A DNA stretch of 64,000 nucleotides from an uncultured Ilyobacter sp. (GCF_963668085.1 NZ_OY764058.1:496001-560000), one strand, 5' to 3'. Shown: positions 18,420-27,469, numbered from the stretch's first letter. The notes: generated by a model not told the origin, from the sequence alone. Numbers and translations are program-made.

Positions 18420-19145
18420 CTATACCTTATATCCCCTAGGAGTTATCATTTTCCCGCCTTTTATGAAAGTCTTAGAGTTTCCTACGATAACCGTTGTAAA
18501 CATATTTATCTCGTGCTCCAACATATTTTCAAGGGTAGTTAGTTCATACTCCTGACCCTCTCTTCCAGTGTTTCTAACAATAGCCACCGGAGTATCCTTT
18601 TTCTTGTATTTCATCATGATCTCCCATGCTTCGACTATCTGAGTCTGTCTTCCGAAGCTTTTAGGATTATAATAAGAGATTATGAAGTCACCTTCTGAGG
18701 CAAGCTTTACCCTCTTTGTAATAAGGTCCCAGTCAGTAAGAAGGTCACTCAAACTTATAGTAGCGTGATCGTGCATTACAGGTGCTCCTACCACAGATGC
18801 CGAGGCATTTGCAGATGTTACTCCAGGTACTATTTCTACCTCTATACCGCTGTCAGCAGCCACTTCTAGCATTATCCCTGCCATACCATAGACCCCTGCA
18901 TCTCCAGAGCTTATAAGAGCCACAGTTTTCCCATCCTTTGCAAACTTAAGAGTTTCCTGGCATCTTTCTATCTCTTTTTTCATTGCAGACCTAAATGTCT
19001 CCTTACCTACAAACAAATCTTCTACAAGATTTATATATGTTTTATGTCCCACGATTATGTCTGAATCTTCCATAGCCTTATAAGCTCTGAAAGTCATATT
19101 ATCTTTGTTTCCAGGACCTATACCGATTACGTATATTTTACCCAT
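18420..19145 (-). CDS. cbiH: Cobalt-precorrin-3 / precorrin-3B C17-methyltransferase
   Basis: This 241-residue member of the tetrapyrrole methylase superfamily starts IYVIGIGPGNKDNMTFRA and contains VALISSGDAGVYGMAG and VPGVTSANASASVVGAPVMHD. It methylates C17 and contracts the ring, giving cobalt-precorrin-4. It overlaps cbiG by 8 bp. CbiG acts on the next intermediate. Confidence 0.94.
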   Translation of the reverse strand: MGKIYVIGIGPGNKDNMTFRAYKAMEDSDIIVGHKTYINLVEDLFVGKETFRSAMKKEIERCQETLKFAKDGKTVALISSGDAGVYGMAGIMLEVAADSGIEVEIVPGVTSANASASVVGAPVMHDHATISLSDLLTDWDLITKRVKLASEGDFIISYYNPKSFGRQTQIVEAWEIMMKYKKKDTPVAIVRNTGREGQEYELTTLENMLEHEINMFTTVIVGNSKTFIKGGKMITPRGYKV

Positions 19146-20127
19146 CTTTTCTTATCTCCTCTTCATATAATGATACTGTTATCCCATCATGTCTCATTTT
19201 TTCAGTTACAAACTTTCCTTTAGATTCCGAGGCAAGGAAAGCACATGGAGCAGACACTGACTTGACCCCTATACTCTTTTTTACAAAATCCGATCCTTCG
19301 AAATCATCCTCAATTGGAATTATCTTTTCTCTAGGGAACACAGCTAGTTCTTTGTCATAATGTTTAACCGTTTCCAAGAGCCCTACCTCGTCTCCCTTCA
19401 AATCCACAGTTGCAAATATTCTTATGCTGTTTATGTGAAGGTTGGCCTCATCCATGGCCTTTTCCACAGCGTCTATAATATTTTCTTTAGATGTCCCCCG
19501 TCTGCACCCTATTCCCACCACGATGTTTTGTGGTATTATCTGACTCACTTTTATCTCTTTTCTGTTAGAGAGGACTATCACTCCTGCAGGATTATCTTCT
19601 GAGGTTGATACATTAGTGGGAAGCCTTAAGTTTACTTTCTCTCCCCCTACAATGAGAGAGGTTACCTCTTTGGCCTTTTCCAGACTGTCCATCTTCCCCT
19701 TTATAGCCATGGCTATGGTATCTACAGCTGTACTTCCTGACACGTCAGAGGCTGTTGAGATGACAGGTACAGCCCCTATGATATCTGCTATCCTCTGGCA
19801 GGCTGAGTTTGCACCCCCTAGATGTCCCGAGAGAAGAGAAGTCACGAAATTCCCCTCCTCATCCATGACAAGCACTCCAGGGTCGAGGTCCTTGCTCTTT
19901 ATAAGAGGTGCTATTGTTCTAACCACTATACCGCTGGCCATAATGAAAAGTAGTGTCTTATACTCTGAAAAAATTTTAACAACTCCCTTTCTGAATCCCT
20001 CTTCAAGTGGAATAGTCTTATCTACAGAGTATTTAGGAAGAGTATAGACATCACAATCGATTTCCTTTGAAACTTCTATGGCTTTTTTCACAGCTTTTTC
20101 AGTGACACTAATTACAGCCCATTTCAT
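19138..20127 (-). CDS. cbiG: Cobalt-precorrin-5A hydrolase
   Basis: The 329-residue CbiG opens the delta-lactone of cobalt-precorrin-5A, releasing acetaldehyde. Features are MASGIVVRTIAPLIKSKDLDPGVLV (start of the central part) and the C-terminal domain with VVGIGCRRGTSKENI. A 180-bp gap upstream separates it from cbiF, the only sizeable gap inside the operon. I see no terminator or clear promoter in that gap. Confidence 0.95.
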   Translation of the reverse strand: MKWAVISVTEKAVKKAIEVSKEIDCDVYTLPKYSVDKTIPLEEGFRKGVVKIFSEYKTLLFIMASGIVVRTIAPLIKSKDLDPGVLVMDEEGNFVTSLLSGHLGGANSACQRIADIIGAVPVISTASDVSGSTAVDTIAMAIKGKMDSLEKAKEVTSLIVGGEKVNLRLPTNVSTSEDNPAGVIVLSNRKEIKVSQIIPQNIVVGIGCRRGTSKENIIDAVEKAMDEANLHINSIRIFATVDLKGDEVGLLETVKHYDKELAVFPREKIIPIEDDFEGSDFVKKSIGVKSVSAPCAFLASESKGKFVTEKMRHDGITVSLYEEEIRKDG

Positions 20128-20307
20128 AAGTCCAACCCCTAAATATATTTAGCTCCAAGAGCTTAAGATCTTTTTGTTCCAATCACATGAATAAAATATT
20201 TCATCTCATTCCTTAATTAATTTATTCCAGACTTTTATTCGATTAAATTCGTGACTACTATTTTTATCTTTTTCTTTCATTGTTTTAAATGCAAATCTAA
20301 ACGTTAT

Positions 20308-21072
20308 TTATTTCTGGTCTATTCCAACTCTGTATTCATGGGTAAAGTGTTTGTCGTAAAGTTTAGACTTTGAATACTCGTCTCCCATGAATCTTCCCAC
20401 TAGTATCTGGGCAGTCTTTGTGATATTTGCTTCGGCTACTTTTTCAGCTATATTTTCAAGTGTTCCCTCTACAATCTTCTGGTCTTCCCATGTTGCCCTT
20501 TGAACAACTGCTATCGGTGTATCCTTTTCATAATGTGTGAGAAGCTGATTCACAACTTTATCTATCATCTGCACCGACAAGAATATTGCCATTGAAGTTT
20601 TGTGAGATGCAAGGAGTTCTAGCTTCTCTAACTCAGGAACTGGAGTTCTTCCTTCCATTCTTGTACAGATCACTGTCTGAGCAACATCTGGAAGTGTAAA
20701 TTCCTTTTTTATAGCTGCTGCAGATGCCAAGAACGAGCTCACACCAGGTATTACTTCAAAATCTATATTGTGAGCTGCCAAAATATCCATCTGCTCTCTA
20801 TGTGCACCGTATATTGCCGGATCTCCAGTATGTACTCTAGCTACCATCTTCCCATTTTTTACAGCTTTTATAGTTACTTCCATTACCTCATCGAGGTTCA
20901 TTCCGGCACTGTTGTATATCTCGGCTCCCTCTTTATGACACTCTATTACCTGTCTTGGCACAAGAGAACCTGCATAAATTATCACATCTGCTTCAGAAAC
21001 AAGTCTTTGTCCTTTTACCGTTATTAATTCCGGGTCCCCAGGACCAGCTCCTATGAAGTAAACCTTTTCCAT
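20308..21072 (-). CDS. cbiF: Cobalt-precorrin-4 C11-methyltransferase
   Basis: This 254-residue tetrapyrrole methylase starts VYFIGAGPGDPELITVKGQRL and contains MVARVHTGDPAIYGAHREQMD and VPGVSSFLASAAAI. It methylates C11. The start overlaps cbiL by 22 bp. The 180-bp gap to cbiG follows its stop. Confidence 0.95.
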   Translation of the reverse strand: MEKVYFIGAGPGDPELITVKGQRLVSEADVIIYAGSLVPRQVIECHKEGAEIYNSAGMNLDEVMEVTIKAVKNGKMVARVHTGDPAIYGAHREQMDILAAHNIDFEVIPGVSSFLASAAAIKKEFTLPDVAQTVICTRMEGRTPVPELEKLELLASHKTSMAIFLSVQMIDKVVNQLLTHYEKDTPIAVVQRATWEDQKIVEGTLENIAEKVAEANITKTAQILVGRFMGDEYSKSKLYDKHFTHEYRVGIDQK

Positions 21073-21770
21073 TTTTCAATCCCACCTTTTTTTAATATCA
21101 TTGTAGAGAAATAAGATATATCATCTTTTTCTATATTTTCTAAGTCATATATTATCTGCTCGTCTTCTTTACCACAGTTTGAAATTAATATTACATTGTT
21201 CATGTTTCCTGTTTCTCTAAGAGCATCCTTTAATCTTTCGAGATTTCTTACAACCTTCATAAAGATGATGTTATCTGAGCTGTCTATCTCTTTTATTATG
21301 TCCGTCTCTTTAGCAAGACCTACTACCTTCATAGACTCGTCTCCCATTACAAGCGGTACATTTACTCTGGCTGTTATCGATGCAAAAGAAGTTATTCCTG
21401 GTACAGTTTCTACCTCTACTCCCTCTTTAAGCAATTCCATTATGTACACAAAAGTGCTGTAAGTCATAGGATCTCCGATTGTCAAAAACCCTACATTTTT
21501 ACCTGCCTCAAGAAGTTCATTTACTATCACTGCATTCCTTTTGTGGTCTTCCCTTCTCTCTTCCCAGCTATCCTGCATTTTAAAAGAAATTGCTACTTTT
21601 TCCACATTTTCTTTCATATATTCTTTTGCGATAGTATAAGCTGTACTTTCCCCTATATTTTTTGCCTCAGGAAGGATTACCACATCCAATTCCTTTATTT
21701 TTCTGATAGCTTTTAGCGTTATCAGTTCAGGATCTCCTACCCCTACACCGATTCCATAAAGTTTTGACAT
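21051..21770 (-). CDS. cbiL: Cobalt-factor II / precorrin-2 C20-methyltransferase
   Basis: This 239-residue tetrapyrrole methylase begins LYGIGVGVGDPELITLKAI and has GFLTIGDPMTYSTFVYIME and VPGITSFASITARVNVPLV. It methylates C20 of cobalt-sirohydrochlorin, the first corrin-committed step after metal insertion. It starts 2 bp after cbiT. Confidence 0.95.
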   Translation of the reverse strand: MSKLYGIGVGVGDPELITLKAIRKIKELDVVILPEAKNIGESTAYTIAKEYMKENVEKVAISFKMQDSWEERREDHKRNAVIVNELLEAGKNVGFLTIGDPMTYSTFVYIMELLKEGVEVETVPGITSFASITARVNVPLVMGDESMKVVGLAKETDIIKEIDSSDNIIFMKVVRNLERLKDALRETGNMNNVILISNCGKEDEQIIYDLENIEKDDISYFSTMILKKGGIEKWKRFTS

Positions 21771-21772
21771 TT

Positions 21773-22342
21773 TTACTCTCCTCTTTTAGCAGTTATTATA
21801 TAGATAGGATTTTCACCCATCATCATATTCATTGTTCCTACTTTCCTGTTTCTCGCCACAGTCATAGACACCACCTCTATATCGGCAAAACCATTTGCCT
21901 TCAGGGTATCCACGGCCCTTGATAGGGTTTCTAGCACTATGGCATTTATCACTATTACCCCGTCCTCTGCAGAATGTTTCATAAAATGATCAACTATGGT
22001 ATCAAGATTACCCTTGCTTCCTCCTACAAACATCCTGTGGTATTTTACATCTGGGATATTCTCAGGAGCTAATCCGTCTATTAATTTGTAATTTTCAAGT
22101 TGAAATTTTTCTATATTCTTTTTGATTATATCTATCCCGTCAGGATTGACCTCTATACCGTATACTCTCCCTTTAGAGAGATAACCGGCGGCCTCTATAC
22201 CTACAGAGCCTGTCCCTGCCCCTACATCTACAAGAATGTGATGAGGTTCTAGCTGAAGCTTAGCCACCGATACAGCCCTAACTTCCTCTTTGGTCATAGG
22301 CACACTGCCTCTTATGAATTCCTTGTCTCTTATATGCCTCAC
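21773..22342 (-). CDS. cbiT: Cobalt-precorrin-6B C15-methyltransferase (decarboxylating)
   Basis: The 189-residue class I SAM methyltransferase has the glycine-rich motif LVDVGAGTGSVGIEAA and an N-terminal IRDKEFIRGSVPMTKEEVRA typical of CbiT. It methylates C15 and decarboxylates. CbiE and CbiT are separate proteins here (fused as CobL in aerobes), encoded with a 4-bp overlap. Confidence 0.95.
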   Translation of the reverse strand: MRHIRDKEFIRGSVPMTKEEVRAVSVAKLQLEPHHILVDVGAGTGSVGIEAAGYLSKGRVYGIEVNPDGIDIIKKNIEKFQLENYKLIDGLAPENIPDVKYHRMFVGGSKGNLDTIVDHFMKHSAEDGVIVINAIVLETLSRAVDTLKANGFADIEVVSMTVARNRKVGTMNMMMGENPIYIITAKRGE

Positions 22343-22968
22343 GATTCCTCACCTTTTATTATTACGACGTTGAGATCAAATTTTTTCTGAATGCTTTTTA
22401 TCTCTTCTGCTTTTCCAACTGTTATACACTCATCAGAATAGGATAGGTTCTCTCCCACATAGACAGTTGCCTCTATACCGGCTTCCCAGACTTTTCTTGA
22501 GATCTCCTGAGGTGTATTGATATCATCAGTGAGGAGTCCCACCTTTCCTGACGTTTTCAGAGCCTCTATATAGTCAAACTCCCTTCCATGGACACTCTTT
22601 ATCACTGCATCATGCCACTGTTCACCAATTTTAGCGAAAAAATACTGCATAGATGATATCCCGGGCACCACATCTAGTTCTGACATCTCAAAATTTTTCC
22701 TAAGATATCCTAGCATACTGTAAAACCCTGTATCTCCAGAAAGAACCACTGCAATTTTTTTCTCACTCATCTTATCTTTCATCGATTGAACAAGTTCTTT
22801 CAGGTGTCTGTCTATATAGGCTATCTCCTTCCCTGCCGTCAAATCTGAGATGCCCTCTATATTTCTTTTTCCTCCGACTACCAGGTCTGAACTTTTTATT
22901 CTTTTTTCTACCTCTGGGAGTATATAATCTCTGTTTCCAGGTCCCAGTCCCAGCACATCTATTTTCAT
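22339..22968 (-). CDS. cbiE: Cobalt-precorrin-7 C5-methyltransferase
   Basis: The 209-residue tetrapyrrole methylase begins DVLGLGPGNRDYILPEV, and includes VVLSGDTGFYSMLGYL and VPGISSMQYFFAKI. It methylates C5 and works with CbiT, which follows with a 4-bp overlap. CbiD precedes it, also with a 4-bp overlap. Confidence 0.94.
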   Translation of the reverse strand: MKIDVLGLGPGNRDYILPEVEKRIKSSDLVVGGKRNIEGISDLTAGKEIAYIDRHLKELVQSMKDKMSEKKIAVVLSGDTGFYSMLGYLRKNFEMSELDVVPGISSMQYFFAKIGEQWHDAVIKSVHGREFDYIEALKTSGKVGLLTDDINTPQEISRKVWEAGIEATVYVGENLSYSDECITVGKAEEIKSIQKKFDLNVVIIKGEES

Positions 22969-24131
22969 ACTGTTTCCAGCTCCTTGATTACTCTGTTAAA
23001 ATTACGGCTTCTTCCCAGCTCCCCTTTTTCAAAAGAAAATAAGAGACTGGCAAACTCTATATCTTTAGCCTTGTGGCTGCATTTTTCAACTATTCTTTCA
23101 CACATGATCTCGTATGTCTTTTTATTAGTTACATATTCCACAGCCTCATCTGTTGTATTTGAATCTGCTATTTTTAGAAGTGTTTCATAGTCTTCCCCTG
23201 CAAGCAAGGCACATGTGGTGAATATCTCCATTTTAGCATCACTGACCTTACTGTGAGTATGAAATATACCTCCTGCAAGCTTTACCATTTTCCCTATATG
23301 GCCCAATAAGATAACTCTTTCAAATTTCCTGTGAGCCGCCTGTTCTATCATAAAACCTGCGAAGTTACTTATTACAAACACATCTTCAATTGGAATGTCC
23401 AGGTTTTCTTTTATAAATCTCTTTCCGTAATTTCCAAAGGTAAATACAACTGTGTTTTTCTTACGTTCCTCTTTATGAAAACCAAGCTCTACAGTGAGAG
23501 AGCTCTTGTATGCCTCTTCTGACATTGGCTTTACTATTCCGCTGCTTCCTAGTACAGATATCCCGCCCATTATTCCGAGCTTGGGGTTAAATGTCATAAG
23601 AGCCTTTTCCTGTCCCTCGGGAATAAATATCTCAAGCCTCACTTTTTCACCTTCTGGAAGCACCCTCTGAACTTCCTTAAAAATCATACTTCTTGGTCCC
23701 TCGTTTATTGCAGGTTTTCCAGGAGGAACCTGAAGACCTTTTTTTGTAACCTTCCCTACTCCCTCACCACCGGTGAGCTCTACGGTTTTATCCTCGTTAT
23801 AAAAACAATCTTCTTTCTCTCTATCAAGATTAGAAACCTTTTCTGCCGATACAAATATTAAAATCCCGTGAGTCACATCAGGGTCATCTCCAGCATCCTT
23901 TCGTATTGCACACACTGCCCTGTCTCTGTCAAGCTCTGTCTCTGTTATCTGCAGGTCAAGTTCCCAGCCAAAGGGTGTATCTACCTTTACAGATTCTTTG
24001 AATTTTCCTGTAAAAAGAGCTTCTACAGCTCCCTTAGCAGCAGCAGTTGCACAGCTTCCTGTGGTGTAGCCATAACGGAGTTTTTTACCGTCCTGGTAGA
24101 TAAATTTATCCATATGAACAAAATTTTCCAT
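22965..24131 (-). CDS. cbiD: Cobalt-precorrin-5B C1-methyltransferase
   Basis: The 388-residue CbiD methylates C1. LRYGYTTGSCATAAAKGA is the family's N-terminal signature, followed by KDAGDDPDVTHG and GGEGVGKVTKKGLQVPPGKPAIN. CbiD occurs in the anaerobic pathway only and supports an early-cobalt route together with CbiG. It overlaps the cbiC start and the cbiE start by a few bases. Confidence 0.96.
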   Translation of the reverse strand: MENFVHMDKFIYQDGKKLRYGYTTGSCATAAAKGAVEALFTGKFKESVKVDTPFGWELDLQITETELDRDRAVCAIRKDAGDDPDVTHGILIFVSAEKVSNLDREKEDCFYNEDKTVELTGGEGVGKVTKKGLQVPPGKPAINEGPRSMIFKEVQRVLPEGEKVRLEIFIPEGQEKALMTFNPKLGIMGGISVLGSSGIVKPMSEEAYKSSLTVELGFHKEERKKNTVVFTFGNYGKRFIKENLDIPIEDVFVISNFAGFMIEQAAHRKFERVILLGHIGKMVKLAGGIFHTHSKVSDAKMEIFTTCALLAGEDYETLLKIADSNTTDEAVEYVTNKKTYEIMCERIVEKCSHKAKDIEFASLLFSFEKGELGRSRNFNRVIKELETV

Positions 24132-24778
24132 TAGAAATCCTTTCTGTCGTACATCTGGTAAAGTATCCCATGAAGTGCTGCCACTGCAACGGTACTTCCG
24201 CCCTTTCTTCCCCTTGTGATTATATATGGTATATCCTTCATCTCTTTTAAGGCCTCTTTAGATTCAGCAGCACCTACAAAACCTACAGGAACACCGATAA
24301 CCAAGGCAGGTTTTTCTACCTCTCCTTTTTCTACAAGCTCTTTTAGAGTAAAAAGTGCCGTAGGAGCGTTTCCTATCAGATATATTTTAGTCTCTGGATC
24401 CTTTGCAGCCTTTTCCATACCCACCATTGATCTAGTTACTCCTCTTTCTTTTGCTACTTTTGCAACCTCAGGATCAGAAACCATAGAGTATGGCACACAT
24501 CCGAATCTCTCAAGATTTTTTTTAGACAGTCCATTTACTATCATACTAGTATCACAATATATTTTCGATCCGCTCTTTAAAGCTTCCATAGCTTTTTCTA
24601 TTACACCTTCTGAAAATTCAGTTATATCGGCATATTCAAAGTCTGCTGTAGTGTGTACCAGTCTTTTTATAACAGGAGCTTGCTCTTCAGTAAAAAGCTT
24701 ATTCTTCTCTCCGAGCTCTTCTGTTATTATCTCAAAACTTCTTTTTTCAATATCCATAGGTACTTTTATGTATTTCAT
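24131..24778 (-). CDS. cbiC: Cobalt-precorrin-8 methylmutase
   Basis: The 215-residue enzyme moves a methyl group from C11 to C12, giving cobyrinic acid. VHTTADFEYAD contains the catalytic His region, and GNAPTALFTL plus VIGVPVGFVGAAESKE are conserved family motifs. It is encoded between cbiA and cbiD with one-base overlaps on both sides. Confidence 0.96.
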   Translation of the reverse strand: MKYIKVPMDIEKRSFEIITEELGEKNKLFTEEQAPVIKRLVHTTADFEYADITEFSEGVIEKAMEALKSGSKIYCDTSMIVNGLSKKNLERFGCVPYSMVSDPEVAKVAKERGVTRSMVGMEKAAKDPETKIYLIGNAPTALFTLKELVEKGEVEKPALVIGVPVGFVGAAESKEALKEMKDIPYIITRGRKGGSTVAVAALHGILYQMYDRKDF

Positions 24779-26109
24779 TATCTTCTCCCTTTTTCAAAAA
24801 GTTTTTTAAAAAATTCTATGTTTCCCCAGAAGTGTACATGAGGGTACCCTGCCAGGAGATTTTTCTTGGTAAATCCACACTGCCACTTTCTTCCATTTTC
24901 CTTGGATATGTCAAAGTAACAATTTTCATCTCCCACCCTTGATATATCTGAATAGTGGAATTCGTGGGCTCTGCCCTTGAGACCATCAGCAGTCTCAAAA
25001 TTTATATATCCAAACCTTCTTATGTTAAGTCGGTTTTTCATCTCTACCTCTACATCTATTAGCCCGCACATTTCGTGATAGACCCCTTCTTTGTCCTTTA
25101 TCCCCTTGGAGAGATACATAAATCCGCCGCATTCTCCATAAATAGGAATATTATTTTCATAGGCATTTCTTATGGATTCCTGTGTTATTTTGTTATTTTT
25201 GAGAATCTTTCCAAAATTTTCAGGATATCCTCCCCCTAGATAAACAAATTCGCTGTTTTCTGGAATCTTTTCGTTATTGAGAGGGCTAAATCCCGTTATC
25301 TCCATCCCTGCATACTCCATTAACTCTATATTGGATTTATAATAAAAGGAAAATGCAGTATCTCTTGCTATTGCAACTTTGAGACCTTTAAACATATCTT
25401 TAATTTTATCTAAATCATAACTGCTTTCTATAACCTCATCAGTTTCTGCTGCTTCTAATATTCCCTCTAAATCTAGATACTTCTCTGCCATCTCCTTCAG
25501 AACTTCAAGTTTTTTCTTGAGATCCTCTATCTCCTCTGCCTGTCTGAGACCTAGGTGACGACTTCCCAGTTCCACCTCAGGGTTTGGAGGAAAATAACCA
25601 AAACATTTTATTCCTGTGTGTCTTTCGATACCTTCTTTCAATAGTTCATATAACCTCTCACTAGACACGTTGTTTAGTATAACCCCACCTATTTTCACTC
25701 TCGGGTCCAGAAGTTTGTAGCCTAGTACCTTTGCTGCCACACTTGTTGATGCACCCTTAGCATCTACCACCAGCATAACTGGGGTCTTTAAAAGTCTCGC
25801 CATGTGTGCACTGCTTCCGTTGTCTAGGTCATGATTTTTACCGTCATAGAGTCCCATGACACCTTCTACTATGGCAATATTTCCTTTGCTGCTTCCATCT
25901 ATAAATATTTTTTTTACTGCTTCCTCTCCGCATATGAATATATCCAGATTATAAGATGGGTTTTCTGTTACAAATTCATGAAATCTTGGGTCAATATAAT
26001 CCGGTCCTACCTTAAATGGTGTTACTTTATCTAAAGCGGCCATTATAGCCGTGCTTATGGTTGTCTTTCCAACTCCCGAATTGGTTCCTGCTATCAGTAA
26101 TCTCTTCAT
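24778..26109 (-). CDS. cbiA: Cobyrinate a,c-diamide synthase
   Basis: The 443-residue ATP-dependent amidotransferase has a P-loop (IAGTNSGVGKTTISTAIM), the KVGPDYIDP motif and a glutaminase domain with the Cys in IYGECGGFMYLS. It amidates the a and c side chains. A longer reading frame to 26145 exists, but the ATG at 26109, 6 nt after GGAGGA, gives the normal start. It is the first gene of the operon, directly downstream of the riboswitch terminator. Confidence 0.96.
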   Translation of the reverse strand: MKRLLIAGTNSGVGKTTISTAIMAALDKVTPFKVGPDYIDPRFHEFVTENPSYNLDIFICGEEAVKKIFIDGSSKGNIAIVEGVMGLYDGKNHDLDNGSSAHMARLLKTPVMLVVDAKGASTSVAAKVLGYKLLDPRVKIGGVILNNVSSERLYELLKEGIERHTGIKCFGYFPPNPEVELGSRHLGLRQAEEIEDLKKKLEVLKEMAEKYLDLEGILEAAETDEVIESSYDLDKIKDMFKGLKVAIARDTAFSFYYKSNIELMEYAGMEITGFSPLNNEKIPENSEFVYLGGGYPENFGKILKNNKITQESIRNAYENNIPIYGECGGFMYLSKGIKDKEGVYHEMCGLIDVEVEMKNRLNIRRFGYINFETADGLKGRAHEFHYSDISRVGDENCYFDISKENGRKWQCGFTKKNLLAGYPHVHFWGNIEFFKKLFEKGRR

Positions 26110-26121
26110 AGAATATCCTCC

Positions 26122-26153
26122 AATAAAAAAACCTTCCTCAAGCAAGGAAGGTT
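26122..26153 (-). terminator. Riboswitch-controlled intrinsic terminator
   Basis: On the minus strand a perfect 9-bp stem (AACCTTCCT / AGGAAGGTT) with a 6-nt loop is followed by a T run. It ends about 13 nt before the cbiA start codon and lies about 80 nt after the cobalamin aptamer, so B12 binding probably causes premature termination. The strand-exchange partner was not resolved by eye. Confidence 0.85.
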
Positions 26154-26235
26154 AGGAATATCTCAGTCTGATCAGAATATTTTTCTGCCTCAAATCAAGC
26201 TATGCCCCCCTGTCCTCGCAGGTTAGTACATTTCT

Positions 26236-26398
26236 AAGATTAAGGCAGGTCTCCTGGCTTAGCTTCATCCTATAAGGTACACCCTTCCCAGAAAATATTT
26301 TCCAGTGGCAAACATACCTTAGTCAGCTTTACAGTGGCGGGACCGCGAGAGATTTTCACTCCTCTTCCCTTTTAATTCGAATTCATTCGAAACCCCAA
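26236..26398 (-). promoter_or_regulatory. Cobalamin (AdoCbl-class) riboswitch
   Basis: In the minus-strand RNA the conserved blocks appear in order: GGGAAGAGGAGTGAAAATC, then CGGTCCCGCCACTGTAA, then a second GCCACTGG and GGGAAGG, and finally GAAGCTAAGCCAGGAGACC (the B12-box region). These are the hallmark core sequences of the cobalamin riboswitch. It precedes cbiA and, through the downstream terminator, should control all 18 genes down to hemL. High B12 should switch them off. Confidence 0.95.
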
Positions 26399-26555
26399 TC
26401 GTTTTATACATTATATTACAAGTCCATTATAAATCTTTTTGTATTATTTTTCAACAACTATTTAATATTTATGCTAGTTTTACTTGAAAATTTACTATAT
26501 TAAAATTCAGTTTTTTTCTTTCACTAAGATTATACTTTATTATAGAAAAAGAAAA

Positions 26556-26574
26556 CCACCTGCTCTGCAGGTGG
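26556..26574. repeat. Left-end hairpin of IS copy 1
   Basis: An 8-bp perfect palindrome, CCACCTGC / GCAGGTGG, with a TCT loop. Hairpins at this position are recognised by TnpA as single-stranded DNA. The same structure lies at 43661-43679 in copy 2. Confidence 0.75.
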
Positions 26575-26610
26575 ACCCAAAATGCCGGAAGGCTATGCGT
26601 ATGAAATAGA

Positions 26611-26672
26611 AAACCTCCTTTGATATAATCAACTTAGGTTTGCCGACCAGTTGAGATACAAAAGGAGGTTTA
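26611..26672 (+). promoter_or_regulatory. RBS-sequestering stem in the tnpA leader
   Basis: AAACCTCCTTT at 26611-26621 can pair with AAAGGAGGTTT just before the tnpA ATG, and inner TCAACT pairs with AGTTGA. The Shine-Dalgarno AGGAGG is inside the stem. IS200 is known to limit transposase translation this way. Read-through transcripts from outside would be translationally silent. Confidence 0.65.
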
Positions 26673-26673
26673 A

Positions 26674-27141
26674 ATGGATAGTAATAGTTTAGCACACACA
26701 AGATGGAATTGTAAATATCACATAGTCTTTGCACCTAAGTACAGGAGAAAAGTAATCTATGGAAAGATAAAGCAAGATATTGGGCAAATACTTAGAAAAC
26801 TTTGCGAGAATAAAAAAGTAGAGATACACGAAGCAAGTGCATGTAAAGATCACATACATATGCTTGTGAGCATACCGCCTAAATTGAGTGTATCTAGTTT
26901 CATGGGGTATTTAAAAGGAAAAAGTTCATTAATGATATTTGATCGACATGCAAATCTAAAATATAAGTATGGAAACAGGCACTTTTGGTGCCGCGGATAC
27001 TATGTAGATACAGTAGGTCGTAACAGGAAAAGGATCGAAGATTATATTAGAAATCAGTTGCAAGAAGATATTGCAGAAGATCAATTAACATTGAAAGAAT
27101 ATATTGATCCTTTTACTGGAGGTAAAGTAAAAAAGAGCTAG
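26674..27141 (+). CDS. tnpA: IS200/IS605-family tyrosine (Y1, HUH) transposase, copy 1
   Basis: The 155-residue transposase has the HUH metal motif as HIH (H60, H62, in KDHIHMLVSIPP) and the catalytic tyrosine Y124 in EDYIRNQ, which matches the Y1 position of IS608 TnpA. It would excise and insert single-stranded DNA with help from the hairpin ends. The protein is identical to that of copy 2, which suggests recent transposition and probable activity. No accompanying tnpB or omega-RNA gene is present. Confidence 0.95.
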   Translation: MDSNSLAHTRWNCKYHIVFAPKYRRKVIYGKIKQDIGQILRKLCENKKVEIHEASACKDHIHMLVSIPPKLSVSSFMGYLKGKSSLMIFDRHANLKYKYGNRHFWCRGYYVDTVGRNRKRIEDYIRNQLQEDIAEDQLTLKEYIDPFTGGKVKKS

Positions 27142-27247
27142 AAACAAAGAGCTACTTGAGTAGCTAAATGAAATATTACGCGGTTGGCAAACCGTTCAGA
27201 AGGGCTTCAGCCCAATGCTGGAAAAGCGCCCTTCTAGGGCATGAGCA

Positions 27248-27270
27248 AACTACCACTTGAAGTGGTAGTT
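27248..27270. repeat. Right-end hairpin of IS copy 1
   Basis: A perfect 11-bp palindrome, AACTACCACTT / AAGTGGTAGTT, with a single central base lies 6 bp inside the shared end of the element. Its equivalent in copy 2 is at 42965-42987. Confidence 0.75.
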
Positions 27271-27469
27271 TTGATTATTTTGATTTTTGTTTATTTTATT
27301 TCAAAATAAATTTAATATTAAAAAATTATAGGACTTATTGTTTGGTGGTTTAATTTTAAAAAATTTTTTAAACTTTTTATAGATCTTAAACGACTAAATA
27401 TTGTGAAGTGTTAAATCGAGAATATGTATTCGACAATTCTCAATTTCATAATTTTCTCCCTCATTTAAA

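Larger units (their letters stand above)
26536..27276 (+). mobile_element. IS200-type insertion sequence, copy 1
   Basis: Aligning this region with the reverse complement of 42959-43699 shows the same 741-bp unit; the sequences diverge immediately outside. It carries one tyrosine transposase and no tnpB, has subterminal hairpins and no terminal inverted repeats or target duplication, as expected for IS200/IS605. Both copies share TTTAT at the left end. This is probably the target pentamer, so the mobile part likely starts near 26541. Confidence 0.9.

Noticed and set aside
26540..26734. 64-codon frame on the minus strand over the IS leader (and 43501-43695 in copy 2)
   Set aside because: It mirrors the hairpin and RBS region of tnpA, has no recognisable protein features, and is identical only because the IS copies are identical.
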